Below, in pieces: positions 19,028 through 27,848 of a DNA stretch of 64,000 nt (positions within the stretch are counted from its first letter, which is position 1; the number at the start of each line of letters is the position of its first letter). The notes under the pieces were generated by a model. That model had not been told where the DNA came from. It saw nothing but the letters and a program-made list of their open reading frames with translations, and made no database searches. The stretch covers positions 154,335 through 218,334 of the forward strand of contig PERU01000002.1 of assembly GCA_002928965.1 (NCBI GenBank), read 5' to 3'. This stretch comes from Methylomonas sp. (GTDB taxonomy: Bacteria; Pseudomonadota; Gammaproteobacteria; Methylococcales; Methylomonadaceae). The translations under genes and the position numbers were made by a program.

Positions 19028-20212
19028 TTATTTAGTAAATATGTGCTTGATTTCATTGAGCATCCAGTCGAGTTCGTCCGGTTGCAGTGATTGGTGGCAT
19101 GGGAATTGGAATATATGTTTGGAGTATTCAATACTAACTGCACAAACTTCCGGTGTTATTGCAGGGTCTAGGAACTCCGCAAACCGCCAAACCGGTATAC
19201 CTTGCATTTTCAGCAACGGGAAATATTTTTCGGGATGTTTAACATAAACCGGAAATACCCACGGTACGGTATGTTCTGGTAAATTCTCGAACAAGACCCT
19301 GCAATTAGGTAGATCTGCCAAAGCAGTTTGTATGGCTTGATAATTATTGCGGCGTTTTTCGGCTATCTCGTCCATTGGTGCGTGTCTTAAAATCCAATAT
19401 GAGAAGTAAGACATGCTTTTATATATCCAGGCTTCGTCCAGGCCAAAGCCGCCATCGGATGAAGAGGGGCCAAGGCTCTCGTTGCTGCTGATTCCGGTCC
19501 GTTTAATCGTTTGCCACAACGTATCTTTGATCTTCAATAAGAAATTTATGAGGCGACCAAAGCTGCCAAGGCGATGAAATTTTAATGATGTTTCTAATGC
19601 GTTGACTGTTGATTTGGCTTGGAACCTTAGTGATGGTTTTGTTAACTCGATGGATTTTAGGTTTCTATTAGACGAGCAAAGCATCCCTCCCTCGTAAATA
19701 GGTAAAAACTTCATGCAACTGCCGATGGCATAGTCGCCGGTAGTACCGATTGGTTGGCCTGACGACAAGCCGAACATTGCGTGGGCACAATCTTCAATTA
19801 AAATGATATTGTGCTCAATACAAAGCTTTTTAATCGGTTGTAAATCTTGTTCGAAGCCGAAATAGTGTGTAACGATAATAACTCGGGTATTTGAAGTAAT
19901 TTTTGTTTCGACGTCTTTTAGGTCGACTTTGGTGTCGGATTTAATGCGGTAGAAGACAATTTTACTCTGACGCCATTTGGCGGGTGCTACCATGGCTTCA
20001 CAGTGGTAAGCCGGTATCAGGATCTCATCCTGGGGTGTGATTTGGGCGTCTGCAAGGGCTAAAGCAATTGATGCTCGACCGCTGGTAGTGAAGATACTGT
20101 TTTTTACGTCTAGAATGCTTGGTATTGCGGTTTTTTCTACAGTCCCAAAGAAACTTGAATCCAGTAGCGCGGACGGTGGAATTTTTGCTGGTGGGAAATG
20201 CTGGGCGGTCAT
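19028..20212 (-). CDS. DegT/DnrJ/EryC1/StrS-family PLP aminotransferase
   Basis: The open frame reaches a TTG at 20266, but the ATG at 20212 (MTAQHFPPAKIPP) is a better start; the protein is then 394 residues. It has YHCEAMVAPAKW, LIEDCAHAMFG and the PLP-lysine region SCMKFLPIYEGGML, a diverged form of the family's K-N-L-x-x-G-E-G-G. Such enzymes transaminate keto sugars to amino sugars. It leads the reverse block with the acyltransferase. The divergence around the lysine makes the substrate class less certain, since some subgroups act differently. Confidence 0.8.
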   Translation of the reverse strand: MTAQHFPPAKIPPSALLDSSFFGTVEKTAIPSILDVKNSIFTTSGRASIALALADAQITPQDEILIPAYHCEAMVAPAKWRQSKIVFYRIKSDTKVDLKDVETKITSNTRVIIVTHYFGFEQDLQPIKKLCIEHNIILIEDCAHAMFGLSSGQPIGTTGDYAIGSCMKFLPIYEGGMLCSSNRNLKSIELTKPSLRFQAKSTVNALETSLKFHRLGSFGRLINFLLKIKDTLWQTIKRTGISSNESLGPSSSDGGFGLDEAWIYKSMSYFSYWILRHAPMDEIAEKRRNNYQAIQTALADLPNCRVLFENLPEHTVPWVFPVYVKHPEKYFPLLKMQGIPVWRFAEFLDPAITPEVCAVSIEYSKHIFQFPCHQSLQPDELDWMLNEIKHIFTK

Positions 20213-20266
20213 AAATTGCGCTTTATCTAGTATTAGTTGGGTAGATGTTGAGATAATTGTAAGCAA

Positions 20267-20527
20267 AGTTTAGCTTAAAATTTAAACGTGACTTTATGAG
20301 CATCTTGCGGCTGCTGTCAATGTCGGGTTAAACATCACAAACCGATAGTAATTATTTTTTGTAACTATTAAGTATTGATGAATTATCCCTTCTCCCAAAG
20401 GAGAAGGCTAGGGTGAAGGGAGACTTTGCGATTTTTGAGTCACCTCAACCTACCTGCGCCCCTTGGAGGGGGATAGTATTGCTTCGTGCTGAATAGATAC
20501 CTGTTTTTTTTGTTTTTTTGAGAATTT
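20267..20527. other. Divergent intergenic region with hairpin repeats
   Basis: 260 bases between the aminotransferase and the acyl carrier protein, transcribed away from each other. It holds a CCTTCTCC-AAAGG-AGAAGG hairpin near 20387-20410 with GGGTGAAGGGAG, a common intergenic repeat, and CGCCCCTTGGAGGGGG near 20457. Promoters for both blocks should be here, but I cannot assign a convincing box. Confidence 0.4.
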
Positions 20528-20785
20528 ATGATGAATTTACCGCAACAAGTTTCAGAGATCATTTCTAACACATTGCAAATTGACCAGTCTGCACGGACTT
20601 TGGATCAAGAAACGGCTTTAATAGGTGCGATTCCCGAGTTTGATTCTATGGCAGTGGTGTCTATTATCACAGCTTTGGAAGAGCGATTTGGCTTTACCGT
20701 CGACGATGACGAGATTGATGCATCGATTTTTGAAACAGTGGGAACGCTAGTAACCTTCGTTGAAGGCAAATTGCAGGCCGGTTGA
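20528..20785 (+). CDS. Acyl carrier protein, exosortase A-associated
   Basis: An 85-residue acidic helical protein with the phosphopantetheine attachment motif EFDSMAVV (serine at residue 39) and GFTVDDDEID after it, the standard ACP pattern. It would carry an acyl or aminoacyl group as thioester. In exosortase A loci a small ACP commonly accompanies an AMP-forming ligase (30186-31775), a PLP decarboxylase (28942-30189) and two hydrolases (below), so a shared small pathway is likely. Two ATGs in a row leave the start open by one codon. Confidence 0.86.
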   Translation: MMNLPQQVSEIISNTLQIDQSARTLDQETALIGAIPEFDSMAVVSIITALEERFGFTVDDDEIDASIFETVGTLVTFVEGKLQAG

Positions 20786-20827
20786 GTCGATTTTACTGTT
20801 TGTGGCTTTAACGAAGGATGCAAGTTT

Positions 20828-21424
20828 ATGAATCTGAAATATCAATTCGATTATTTGTCGGCTCAGGATTATCTGGAAGGAGAACTGCATAGTGCGATCA
20901 AGCATGAATACATCGATGGTCAGGCTTATGCGATGGCGGGGGCTAGTAGCAGTCATAACCGGATTGTTGCCAATCTAAACCGGGAGTTTGGCAATTACTT
21001 AAGAAATACACCCTGCGAACCCTTTGCATCGGACATGAAAGTACAGGTGGATGACAATTTTTTTTATCCCGATGTTTTGGTGGCCTGTCATCATCAAGGT
21101 AACGACTATGGGGTGACTGATTCACCGTTGATTATCGTGGAAGTGTTGTCCAAACCAACCCGTAAAATTGACCATACGTTTAAGCGACTTGCCTACCAAC
21201 GTTTAGCCAGTTTGCAGGAATATGTGATTATCGAACAGGATATTGCGGATATTGAAGTGTGTCGGCGGAATAACCATTGGCAGTCTGAGCACTATTTTCT
21301 AGGGGATGATGTGTGGTTTGAATCGATCGATGTTCGTTTGCCGGTAAGCACAATTTACGAGCGGGTTGAAAATGAAGATGTGCTAGTCTATTTGAGACTG
21401 CAGCAAGAAACAAACACAGCCTGA
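20828..21424 (+). CDS. Uma2-family nuclease-like protein (DUF820)
   Basis: A 198-residue PD-(D/E)XK-fold protein. It has DYLEGELHSAIKHEYIDGQ, AMAGASSSHNRIV, FYPDVLVAC (catalytic Asp) and IIVEVLSKPT (catalytic Glu and Lys region), the Uma2 pattern. Uma2 proteins are abundant in cyanobacteria and some proteobacteria; their DNA target and role are mostly unknown. This copy sits between the ACP and hydrolase 2 and is a close paralogue of 22252-22860. Confidence 0.85.
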   Translation: MNLKYQFDYLSAQDYLEGELHSAIKHEYIDGQAYAMAGASSSHNRIVANLNREFGNYLRNTPCEPFASDMKVQVDDNFFYPDVLVACHHQGNDYGVTDSPLIIVEVLSKPTRKIDHTFKRLAYQRLASLQEYVIIEQDIADIEVCRRNNHWQSEHYFLGDDVWFESIDVRLPVSTIYERVENEDVLVYLRLQQETNTA

Positions 21425-21442
21425 CTTAGAGATTCTAAATTC

Positions 21443-22261
21443 ATGATTCCTTTTTTTCTCGAAAGTTGCGCAGGACCTTTGTTTGCTGTTTATTGGCCAC
21501 CGGCGAATCAATCCATAAAGCATGCGGTTCTGCATGTTCCTGCATTTGCTGAAGAAATGAACAAGTCCAGGCGCATGGTGGCCTTGCAGGCTAGGGCGAT
21601 GGCCGACCAAGGTTGCGCGGTATTGGTGCTGGATTTGTTCGGTACTGGAGACAGTAGCGGTGATTTTGGTGAGGCAAATTGGGCAATTTGGTTGCAAAAT
21701 ATCGCTGATGCCGTTGCTTGGCTTAAGCAGCAAGGCGCCCGGACGGCTACACTGTGGGGTTTACGGCTAGGTGCTTTGTTGGCGATGGATTTTGTCAACC
21801 GGCATGAGCATTCGATTGATCGGCTCATGCTCTGGCAGCCGGTTTTGAACGGTGATACGTCTGTGACACAATTTCTGCGTTTACGGGTTGCGGCAGCCAT
21901 GATGAACAATAACATGCCGAAAGAAACGACCTCCGATCTTAAGCGGCAATTGTTGGATGGGATAGGAGTTGAGGTTGCTGGTTATCGGTTGCATCCCGAG
22001 TTGATTAAGCCTTTAATTGCATTGCGTGCCGATCGCTTGTCTTTGTGTACTGTTAAAGAGATAGCCTTGTTCGAGGTGCTTGCCAATGCAGACACACCGG
22101 TATCGATGCCTGTTACACAATTTTTCAGCGCATTGCAGGAAACCCCTGTAAAGGTGTCGTTGACCAAGAGTGTTGGCGATTCTTTTTGGGCGAACCAGGA
22201 AATAACCGAAGCACAGGATTTAATTGAACTGAGTTGTGAATGGGTTAAGCAATGGCAGTGA
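21443..22261 (+). CDS. Alpha/beta hydrolase, exosortase A system-associated type 2
   Basis: A 272-residue alpha/beta-hydrolase-fold protein: VLHVPAFAEEMNKSRRM near residue 30, VLDLFGTGDSSG near 70, and at the nucleophile elbow WGLRLGALLA, where the usual GxSxG serine is arginine. This unusual elbow is what I remember for the exosortase A hydrolase 2 family, so it may not be a classical esterase. It overlaps the downstream Uma2 gene by ten bases. Confidence 0.83.
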   Translation: MIPFFLESCAGPLFAVYWPPANQSIKHAVLHVPAFAEEMNKSRRMVALQARAMADQGCAVLVLDLFGTGDSSGDFGEANWAIWLQNIADAVAWLKQQGARTATLWGLRLGALLAMDFVNRHEHSIDRLMLWQPVLNGDTSVTQFLRLRVAAAMMNNNMPKETTSDLKRQLLDGIGVEVAGYRLHPELIKPLIALRADRLSLCTVKEIALFEVLANADTPVSMPVTQFFSALQETPVKVSLTKSVGDSFWANQEITEAQDLIELSCEWVKQWQ

Positions 22262-22860
22262 ATGTTGCAATAAAACACGACATTAGCGAGGAAGACTATC
22301 TGCGAGGGGAGTTGCATTCCGATGTGAAGCATGAACTGATCGACGGCGAAGTTTATGCAATGGCGGGTGTCAGTAAGAATCATGAGCGTATCGCTGGCAA
22401 CTTTTTTGTCAGACTGCATACACATTTACAAAACTCGCCCTGCGAACCTTTCTCCACAGATATGAAAGTCAAAGTTGGGCGCAACTTTTTCTATCCCGAT
22501 GCGATGGTGGTTTGTAACGATCAAACCGATAACGAGTACTACACTGAGTCACCTTCGATTTTAGTCGAAGTGCTGTCAAAATCGACCCGACGTACTGACG
22601 AGACTATCAAACGCATGGCTTACCAGTCCATTCCGACCTTGCAGGAGTTTATCTTGATAGAGCAGGACTTCGTTGATGTTGAGGTATGCCGTAGAATCGA
22701 GGGTTGGCTTTCTAAGCATTACTTTCTCGGTGATCAATTCTCCCTTGAATCCATTGGCATAAACCTATCAGTGGAAGAGATTTATTATCGCGTCAAAAAC
22801 GATGATGTGATGGCTTATCTGCACGAACAACAGGCTAGCGTTAACGCCGAACAACCCTAA
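22252..22860 (+). CDS. Uma2-family nuclease-like protein (DUF820), second copy
   Basis: A 202-residue paralogue of the protein at 20828-21424, with matching DYLRGELHSDVKHELIDGE, AMAGVSKNHERIA, FYPDAMVV and ILVEVLSKST blocks; the catalytic Asp, Glu and Lys region is intact. It starts inside the end of hydrolase 2 and its stop overlaps the start of hydrolase 1 by one base. It is therefore fully embedded in the operon and translationally coupled on both sides. Confidence 0.85.
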   Translation: MAVNVAIKHDISEEDYLRGELHSDVKHELIDGEVYAMAGVSKNHERIAGNFFVRLHTHLQNSPCEPFSTDMKVKVGRNFFYPDAMVVCNDQTDNEYYTESPSILVEVLSKSTRRTDETIKRMAYQSIPTLQEFILIEQDFVDVEVCRRIEGWLSKHYFLGDQFSLESIGINLSVEEIYYRVKNDDVMAYLHEQQASVNAEQP

Positions 22861-23735
22861 TGCAACATCAACAAAGCACACTCGAAACCCCAGTTGTTTT
22901 TGATTGTCAGGATAATCAACTGCTTGGCATCATTCATCGAACCGATTCTGAGGCGAGCCTCGGTGTGTTATTGGTGGTTGGTGGCCCGCAATACCGGGCA
23001 GGCAGTCATCGGCAATTCGTATTACTGGCTCGGTATTTGGCGGGGCGTGGAATTCCAGCAATGCGCTTTGATGTTCGAGGTATGGGTGACTCCAATGGGG
23101 ATGGAAAGCATTTTGATGAACTGGATGCTGATATACAAAGTGCTGTCGACTGTTTTATAACATCGGCTAATCTGAAGCGTGTGATTATTTGGGGGTTATG
23201 TGATGCGGCCTCGGCTGCCTTGTTTTATGCCTATCAAGATCACCGGGTCGCGGGTTTGGTGTTGCTAAACCCTTGGGTGTTTACCGAGCAAGGATCGGCC
23301 GAAACCTATCTTAAACATTACTACATTAAACGTATCGCAAGTCCGGATTTCTGGAGAAAGGTATTTTCTTTTAAATTCGATGTTGTGACTTCGTTTAATT
23401 CTTTATTCGTTATGTTGAAGAAATCCCGTTCGATTGCAGCGCCTCCAGGCGTTGTGGAGGGTGCGTCAATAGTTGATAAGGACTTGCCATTACCCGTCAA
23501 AATGCGGGAATGCTTTAAGCAATTTGGTAAACCGGTGTTGCTTATTTTAAGCGGAAGAGATTTGACGGCTGATGAGTTCAAGCATGCCGTTGCTAATGAT
23601 CCAGATTGGCAAAAATTACTGAGTAATCCGCTGGTAACAAAGCATGATTTTTTAGAAGCGGATCATACCTTTTCATCAGCGGTCTGGCGTGATCAAGTTG
23701 CCGAGTGGACCGCAAGTTGGGTTACTACATTATGA
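22860..23735 (+). CDS. Alpha/beta hydrolase, exosortase A system-associated type 1
   Basis: A 291-residue alpha/beta-hydrolase-fold protein. It has VVGGPQYRAGSHRQF near residue 40, MRFDVRGMGDSNG near 75, and WGLCDAASAALF at the nucleophile elbow, where cysteine takes the place of serine. This matches the exosortase A hydrolase 1 family as I know it. The late EADHTFSS supplies the catalytic histidine. It overlaps the following glycosyltransferase by four bases (ATGA). Confidence 0.84.
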   Translation: MQHQQSTLETPVVFDCQDNQLLGIIHRTDSEASLGVLLVVGGPQYRAGSHRQFVLLARYLAGRGIPAMRFDVRGMGDSNGDGKHFDELDADIQSAVDCFITSANLKRVIIWGLCDAASAALFYAYQDHRVAGLVLLNPWVFTEQGSAETYLKHYYIKRIASPDFWRKVFSFKFDVVTSFNSLFVMLKKSRSIAAPPGVVEGASIVDKDLPLPVKMRECFKQFGKPVLLILSGRDLTADEFKHAVANDPDWQKLLSNPLVTKHDFLEADHTFSSAVWRDQVAEWTASWVTTL

Positions 23736-24994
23736 AAAATATTTTGATGATCGCCTATCATTTTCCGCCGGTGCGCGTCAGTAGCGGTATTCAACGCACA
23801 CTCAAATTTGCTACCTATTTGCTCGATCATGGCTGGTGTGCCCAGGTGTTAACGGTTAGCCCCAATGCTTACGAGAAAATCAGTCCTGACCAGATGGGCG
23901 AAATTCCACAGCAAATATACGTTAAGCGCGCCTTTACATTGGATACCGCTAGGCATTTGTCATTTAAAGGCCGCTACTTGGGCTGGATGGCACTGCCTGA
24001 CAGGTGGGTAAGTTGGTGTATAGGTGGTTTTTTGGCTGGTTTGGTAATGATTCGAAGTTATAAACCAAAAGTGATTTGGTCGACTTATCCCATTGCGTCA
24101 GCACATCTATTGGGGCTTATGTTGCATCGTATTAGTGGTATTCCTTGGGTAGCCGATTTTCGGGATTCCATGACGGAAGATGAATATCCGGTCAATCCGA
24201 CGCAGCGCAGGATTTACCGATGGATAGAGAAGCAGGCAGTAACACATTGTTTTCGAGCCGTGTTTACCACCCCCGGTGCGATTCGTATGTATGCGCAACG
24301 CTATCCAGATATTCCATCTGAGCGTTGGGCTTTGATCCCCAATGGATTTGATGAAGAGAATTTTGTCAATGCGGAACGTTCTCAAGCTTTTTCAGTGGCT
24401 CTGAAAAACAAACCTCAAAAAATTGTATTACTACATAGCGGTGTTTTGTACCCATCAGAGCGCGATCCAACGCAATTCTTCATGGCGCTGGCAGAACTGC
24501 TGCAAGAAAAAGTAATTGATTCGCAAGGTTTTAAAGTAATTTTGCGGGCGACTGGTCATGACGAGTTGCATCGTCAAGCGATTGATGAGTTCGGTCTGGG
24601 TGAAATTGTATTTTTAGAGCCCAGTGTCGACTATGAGTCTGCCTTGGCAGAAATGCTGGTTGTCGATGGTTTGTTGGTTTTCCAGGCGACCAATTGTAAT
24701 CACCAAATTCCTGCCAAGATTTACGAATATTTACGTGCCAAAAGGCCTATTCTGGCATTGACTGATCTTCAAGGGGATACAGCCGTTATTTTGAAAGATG
24801 CTGGAATTTCTTCTATAGCGTCATTGGATGATAAAAACGCAATCAGTTTGCTAATTGCAGATTTTGTTAAAAGAGAAAATAAATCAATTGGCGCTATCGC
24901 CGACGAAGAGGTTGTCGCCGTGCATTCTAGACAATTTCAAGCTCAGCTGTTGGCCGAACTGTTGGCGGATATGACTTTAAACAAAACATTTTAG
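23732..24994 (+). CDS. Glycosyltransferase family 4 (GT-B fold)
   Basis: I start it at the ATG (MKNILMIAYHFPP) overlapping the hydrolase stop; a longer frame begins upstream without support. The 420-residue protein has FPPVRVSSGIQRT near the N-terminus, VADFRDSMTEDEYP in the middle, and AKIYEYLRAKRPILAL in the donor-binding domain, as in group 1 glycosyltransferases of exosortase A loci. It adds a sugar to the exopolysaccharide unit. It ends its block and is convergent with the phosphatase gene. Confidence 0.82.
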   Translation: MKNILMIAYHFPPVRVSSGIQRTLKFATYLLDHGWCAQVLTVSPNAYEKISPDQMGEIPQQIYVKRAFTLDTARHLSFKGRYLGWMALPDRWVSWCIGGFLAGLVMIRSYKPKVIWSTYPIASAHLLGLMLHRISGIPWVADFRDSMTEDEYPVNPTQRRIYRWIEKQAVTHCFRAVFTTPGAIRMYAQRYPDIPSERWALIPNGFDEENFVNAERSQAFSVALKNKPQKIVLLHSGVLYPSERDPTQFFMALAELLQEKVIDSQGFKVILRATGHDELHRQAIDEFGLGEIVFLEPSVDYESALAEMLVVDGLLVFQATNCNHQIPAKIYEYLRAKRPILALTDLQGDTAVILKDAGISSIASLDDKNAISLLIADFVKRENKSIGAIADEEVVAVHSRQFQAQLLAELLADMTLNKTF

Positions 24995-25026
24995 ATAGCA
25001 GATGTCGTTATGCCAAATAATGGTTA

Positions 25027-25614
25027 TCAATCTATTTTTGTTTTTGATGCATAGTAAGATTTAGCGAGGTTGGTAACTGAATTTTCAATAACACTGTAGC
25101 AATTTAAAAAGTAGGCGTCATTTAATGTCATTGGGTCGTGAATATGTGGTCTGGAGGGCTTCGACCATAAACCTAGCAGCGAAATTTGAGCATTCGAGTC
25201 GCCTATGCGTGATCTTAGCTGTTTGATCTGGCGAACTTCCATAACTAATAATAAATCAGAGTCACGTAAGTGAAAATCGGAGAAGTTAGTAGTAATATGA
25301 TTTGTAAGATCTCGTAGATTGATTCTCGCAGCATTTATCGCGTCGTTGTAGGCAGGTAAGCCGCTGGTTGTTGATAAGCCAACTGAAACTGCTGGCAAGC
25401 CTTTTTCATGAGCAATCAACTCGGCATACGGACTTCTACAAATATTTCCTAAGCAAACAAATACAAAGCGCTCTACTTTTTGCATATCGATCTTTTGTAA
25501 ATCGTCAAGTCCGCCGTAGAATTGATATGCTTGTGCAAGCAGTAATCTGATTAAGCCACGGTAGGTGCCATATTTTGAATTTATGTGATTTAATATAGAG
25601 CTTAATGATTTCAT
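25027..25614 (-). CDS. Low-molecular-weight protein tyrosine phosphatase-like
   Basis: A 195-residue protein with the phosphatase loop VCLGNICRSPYAE (C-x5-R-S) near residue 53 and a general-acid HDPM near residue 159. The first 45 residues are an N-terminal extension not found in the usual 150-residue enzyme. In exopolysaccharide loci such enzymes (Wzb type) dephosphorylate the tyrosine kinase that controls chain length, but no kinase gene is in this window. It is last in the reverse operon that starts at 31775. Confidence 0.83.
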   Translation of the reverse strand: MKSLSSILNHINSKYGTYRGLIRLLLAQAYQFYGGLDDLQKIDMQKVERFVFVCLGNICRSPYAELIAHEKGLPAVSVGLSTTSGLPAYNDAINAARINLRDLTNHITTNFSDFHLRDSDLLLVMEVRQIKQLRSRIGDSNAQISLLGLWSKPSRPHIHDPMTLNDAYFLNCYSVIENSVTNLAKSYYASKTKID

Positions 25615-25630
25615 TGAAAATTTGATATTA

Positions 25631-26833
25631 TTATCGAATAAACTTTCTTGCGGCCAGATATAAATCCATTAGAAATGGTTTTGGATCTGTTGGCGCAAAG
25701 ACGTAATAACTATTTTTTATTGAAAAAAAATCAGATATGAATTTAGCAAGCTCGAAAAAAGGATTGAATTTAATTGATTTATTCTGTATTTTTTCGGCTG
25801 AAAAAAGTATTCTCCCTAATCGTTTGATTTCTGGAAAAATAAAACGGCATTTTATCCCGGCTGAATAAGAGGATGCTGGCATAGTTTTATTTTCTGCGAT
25901 TAACATGTAATAAGCTAAAGCGAAGTGAGCTCTTGCGTGGTGAGCAAGTGGTAAGCTACCCCAAAAGCGACCATTGATCTCCATTAATACTGCCTTTTTC
26001 TTTTCAGAATCGTAGCGATATTCAACCATTGCTGGACCGCTCCAGTTAATTTCTTTAAGTAAAGCAACAGATTTTTCCATTAAGGCTTCGTGAGTCCCTA
26101 GTGGTAGTGATTCACATACCGTAGAGAATCCCCCCTCTGGCGGCCATTCAGCTAAACGCTGATGCTGGAATTTTAAATGCACCTCACCTTCATGCATCAA
26201 TATCATCTGACCAAGTCCTATCCCGCTGCAATATTCCTGAATAAGAGGAAATTCACTGATTTCATCAAAGTATTTTAGATAATTAACTAATTCGGTTTCG
26301 GTGTGTATGTATTTATACTTATCTAAAATTAAATTTCTTTTTGCTAACTCAATCATCACTCGATGAGGATTATCCCATTTTAGTACTAGGGGATAATTTA
26401 ATTGGTTCAATATTTCATCTAGCTGATCTATGTTAGAAATATTCCAAGTTTTTGGAATATTAATGCCAATTTTCGCGGCGATAGAAAGAGTGTGTCTCTT
26501 GTCCAGAACTGCTTTTAACTGTTCAGTACCGGGAATGATTGGCTTAGGACGTAAAAAAGGGCGGTTACGATCAAGAAGCATAATATCCGATTCGCTTACC
26601 GTCATAATCCAATCGCAATCATAATCAGTTGAAAGCTGATTGATTTGTTCGATCAACTCGCTATCAACTTTACACCGAAAGTGACCGCTAGCTAGATATT
26701 TTGAATAAAGTCCTATGCTGTTTTTACTCCACCCTATACCGTGAACAGCTATTCCGAATCTACCAAGTTCGCGAATTATTGTTAAGCCTATTGGTGAATC
26801 TACACCCAGTAATATTACACTTCTGTTTCTCAT
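25631..26833 (-). CDS. ATP-grasp family ligase
   Basis: A 400-residue protein: an N-terminal Rossmann-like part (VILLGVDSPIGLTIIREL), then an ATP-grasp fold with YPLVLKWDNP (ATP-binding lysine), FPLIQEYCSG, and MVEYRYD...LMEINGRFWGSLPL (metal-binding Glu and Asn). The family joins a carboxylate to an amine or other nucleophile via an acyl phosphate. It could amidate a uronic acid or attach an amino acid in this locus; no substrate is visible. AT-rich. Confidence 0.78.
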   Translation of the reverse strand: MRNRSVILLGVDSPIGLTIIRELGRFGIAVHGIGWSKNSIGLYSKYLASGHFRCKVDSELIEQINQLSTDYDCDWIMTVSESDIMLLDRNRPFLRPKPIIPGTEQLKAVLDKRHTLSIAAKIGINIPKTWNISNIDQLDEILNQLNYPLVLKWDNPHRVMIELAKRNLILDKYKYIHTETELVNYLKYFDEISEFPLIQEYCSGIGLGQMILMHEGEVHLKFQHQRLAEWPPEGGFSTVCESLPLGTHEALMEKSVALLKEINWSGPAMVEYRYDSEKKKAVLMEINGRFWGSLPLAHHARAHFALAYYMLIAENKTMPASSYSAGIKCRFIFPEIKRLGRILFSAEKIQNKSIKFNPFFELAKFISDFFSIKNSYYVFAPTDPKPFLMDLYLAARKFIR

Positions 26834-26885
26834 AATGAGATTTTCTCGCTATTTAAAGCTTAAACTTAACATAAAATAATCCATA

Positions 26886-27848
26886 CTATCTGTGGTTTTT
26901 AATTTTTTGTTCTAACATTCTATCAAATGTCCGAAATATGTTTGATCTAGGAATTGATTTTTGTTCTGTCATGGTTTTTGATTGAAGTTTACTCATATGA
27001 CTTGATTGAAATTTATCTCTATTTTCACTCAAAAAATGGCAGAGTTTTATAAAACGATCGACTAATAATTTATTGGGTCTGGATTTGTCGGGGGTAAGCA
27101 ATTCAAAGCTATGTGATACTATAACTACTGAGTCCAATTGGTTTTCAAAAGCATGATTCAATATAAATTCAATCTCTTTTGTAGAGCAGGCTGTTAATTG
27201 CAGAGGTCTATATTTATTGGGGCTTTTGTCTTCAAAGAAAGATACTGGATAAACGGTTACGGCTCCGAAGGTGAAGGGTTGTATTAAAGTCAAACCTGGC
27301 GCCATATCTTCGACGCCGACATCAGATGCATAATTATAGCTGCTATCTATAAAAATATTATTTTCTGCAAGAGCCTTAAGTGTATTATTATTTGCCGCGT
27401 AACTGCCTGCCCTGAAGCAACTAATCGGAGTCGATCCAGCTTGTTGTAATAATTCCTTTCCAATTGTTATTACTTTTTTTTGTTGCTCAAATGATAATAA
27501 GCTTAAACGCGGTATTTTATTGAATATGGCATTCAATATTGGTTTTTTTGCTTCATCTATCCACTCAGGGTGAGGATGTAAGCCAATTTCTTGCTTATGG
27601 GTTTGAATCATCCCGACTATATCTGATAAAGGTTGTTTGCCAAATCGTAGGCTAAATAAGGGCTCAACAAAAAATATACCTTCAATGTCATAGTCGTCAA
27701 GAACTTTGAGTTGGAAAGGTAGTCCGTATTCTCCTTGAGGAGTTGAACCATAAATATATTTTTTAAATGACGCTGGAAATTTATTATCAATGTCAATCCA
27801 GCCATCGCACCAAATTTCAGTGTCAATTGTTATGAAAACCTTAACCAT
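26886..27848 (-). CDS. Polysaccharide deacetylase-like protein
   Basis: I start it at ATG 27848 (MVKVFITIDTEIWCDGW), which overlaps the upstream acyltransferase by eight bases; a longer frame begins at 27884. The 320-residue protein begins with a NodB-like ITIDTE metal motif and has IGLHPHPEW (metal-binding His) near residue 105 and CFRAGSYAANN later. These are diverged carbohydrate-esterase 4 motifs, as in the WalW/DUF2334-like branch. It probably acts on a sugar of this exopolysaccharide. Confidence 0.75.
   Translation of the reverse strand: MVKVFITIDTEIWCDGWIDIDNKFPASFKKYIYGSTPQGEYGLPFQLKVLDDYDIEGIFFVEPLFSLRFGKQPLSDIVGMIQTHKQEIGLHPHPEWIDEAKKPILNAIFNKIPRLSLLSFEQQKKVITIGKELLQQAGSTPISCFRAGSYAANNNTLKALAENNIFIDSSYNYASDVGVEDMAPGLTLIQPFTFGAVTVYPVSFFEDKSPNKYRPLQLTACSTKEIEFILNHAFENQLDSVVIVSHSFELLTPDKSRPNKLLVDRFIKLCHFLSENRDKFQSSHMSKLQSKTMTEQKSIPRSNIFRTFDRMLEQKIKNHR

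Noticed and set aside
21443..23735. Missing serine nucleophile in both hydrolases as a sign of inactivation
   Set aside because: The replacements (Arg and Cys) are, as far as I recall, typical for the exosortase A hydrolase families, so this is not decay.
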